IMG/VR virus record: IMGVR_UViG_3300042445_000416
Location: 1-36,282 of that record
Source: a virus
Reading direction: 5' to 3' (one strand)
Length of the DNA: 36,282 bases
The notes beneath the pieces were generated by a model. The model was not told the DNA's origin. It worked only from the letters and a program-made list of their open reading frames with translations, and searched no databases. Made by a program: the position numbers and the translations under genes. Positions 35,775-36,282 of this stretch are shown here, in pieces. The number at the start of each line of letters is the position of its first letter. Positions within the stretch are counted from its first letter, which is position 1.

Positions 35775-36065
35775 ATGTTAATTTCAAAAGGTGTGTCAGA
35801 AGGTGAAGTAATTACTCTTAAACTTACAAGTGGAGAAGAGATTGTTGCTAAGTTAGTGGAAGATGGTCCAGTTTTTTATAAACTAAAGAATCCACAAGTA
35901 ATCGGCATGGGCCCAAAAGGACCAGGACTAATGCCCTACCTGTTTACGGTAAATCCAGACACTGAAATCAAATTACAAAAATCTACAGTTACAGTAGCAG
36001 AAGCAACTGACAAGCAGTTTGCCAAACAATTTATTGAATCAACTACTGGGATTGCTCTAGCATAA
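35775..36065 (+). CDS. small conserved phage protein, LSm-like beta-barrel candidate, 96 aa
   Basis: The first part, VITLKLTSGEEIVAKLVEDG, then FYKLKNPQVIGMGPKGPG, has the alternating pattern of a small Sm-like barrel, and similar proteins are common in marine myoviruses. The C-terminus is helical (DKQFAKQFIESTTG). Function unknown. One base after the glutaredoxin stop, so in the same operon. Confidence 0.68.
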   Translation: MLISKGVSEGEVITLKLTSGEEIVAKLVEDGPVFYKLKNPQVIGMGPKGPGLMPYLFTVNPDTEIKLQKSTVTVAEATDKQFAKQFIESTTGIALA

Positions 36066-36068
36066 ATA
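36061..36068 (+). promoter_or_regulatory. late promoter octamer CATAAATA, leaderless geometry
   Basis: Five bases separate it from ATG 36074, so predicted +1 is the A of the start codon. It overlaps the upstream stop codon. Confidence 0.7.
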
Positions 36069-36073
36069 TTTGT

Positions 36074-36282
36074 ATGCCAGCTATAGCTAGACAAGGGGAT
36101 CCAACAACAACCGGACACGGTTGTGATACAACTACGACTATTACCGGGCCAACTGGTGCTGTTGCCAAAGTTTATGTTAATAACATTGCTGTAGAATGTA
36201 AAGGAAACCCAACTGCCGCCCATACTATTAATTCTGGAAGAAATTGTGTGGCGCACCCAGCGGTAATTAACGTAGGTTCTGG
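36074..36282 (+). CDS. PAAR-domain spike-tip protein (N-terminal part)
   Basis: The frame runs off the end of the window after 69 codons. MPAIARQGDPTTTGHGC, then VECKGNPTAAH and NSGRNCVAHPAVINVGS are typical of PAAR proteins, which form the metal-bound sharp tip on the baseplate spike, like T4 gp5.4. The histidines and cysteine likely bind the metal. Its late promoter fits a virion protein. Confidence 0.85.
   Translation, partial: MPAIARQGDPTTTGHGCDTTTTITGPTGAVAKVYVNNIAVECKGNPTAAHTINSGRNCVAHPAVINVGS

Noticed and set aside
1-36282. Prophage or mobile element signs (integrase, att sites, transposase), CRISPR arrays, tRNA genes
   Set aside because: None found on either strand. The only long direct repeat is the pair around the fibre cassette, which has no recombinase next to it.

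Overview
The window looks like part of the genome of a large, strictly lytic, T4-like (myovirus) phage from an aquatic setting. The evidence is: (i) at least 22 intergenic copies of a T4-type late promoter octamer, nnTAAATA, placed just before genes; (ii) class Ia ribonucleotide reductase large and small subunits with a glutaredoxin; (iii) a PAAR spike-tip protein, LamG and pectate-lyase-fold fibre proteins; (iv) many proteins whose N-terminus resembles the T4 capsid-targeting peptide; (v) tightly packed genes joined by ATGA stop/start overlaps. A lipobox protein, peptidoglycan hydrolase domains and ADP-heptose (LPS sugar) enzymes point to a Gram-negative host. A phage-borne 5-aminolevulinate synthase of the Shemin type suggests, but does not prove, an alphaproteobacterium. 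No tRNA, CRISPR, integrase or transposase was seen.

Layout. 1-3325: a train of about a dozen very small overlapping genes, at least six of which end in a similar F-x-L-(R/K)-(W/Y) tail. 3306-4977: a perfect sigma70-type promoter drives a PD-(D/E)xK nuclease and a DNA methyltransferase, a restriction-modification-like pair. 5008-14894: mostly late genes: a sugar-nucleotide epimerase, a three-domain SGNH/peptidoglycan-binding/SleB-like protein, YqgE/AlgH, HNH nuclease, radical SAM enzyme, DUF454 membrane protein, secreted thermonuclease, several putative internal head proteins and a lipoprotein. 14905-17842: a probable ADP-heptose operon (cupin, HAD phosphatase, nucleotidyltransferase, PfkB kinase, epimerase) behind a promoter with a 21-nt perfect palindrome. 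17811-19016: 5-aminolevulinate synthase on the minus strand, sharing a back-to-back divergent late promoter with a LamG structural gene. 20045-20805: a zincin and a SpeD-like enzyme. 20810-22328: a beta-helix fibre gene bracketed by a 110-nt direct repeat that includes terminators with compensatory changes. 22271-23514: four minus-strand genes including an alpha/beta hydrolase. 23658-28762: small virion or internal-protein genes, among them a nucleotidyltransferase and an acidic coiled protein. 28769-36282: a RecB/MGME1-like exonuclease, a tailspike, then nrdA, a class II aldolase, nrdB, glutaredoxin, a small conserved protein and the start of a PAAR gene.

How it fits together. Early or middle sigma70-like promoters (all with 17-bp spacers) precede the nuclease/methylase, HNH/radical SAM, heptose, exonuclease and nrd groups, which are functions of takeover, DNA metabolism and surface chemistry. 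The late octamer precedes virion and candidate packaged proteins. In about nine cases the octamer sits so close to the start codon that the late mRNA would begin at or within three nucleotides of the ATG, implying leaderless translation. The overall impression is of a phage that remodels host metabolism (deoxynucleotides, tetrapyrrole, heptose, polyamine-type chemistry) and may package an unusually large set of enzymes in its head.
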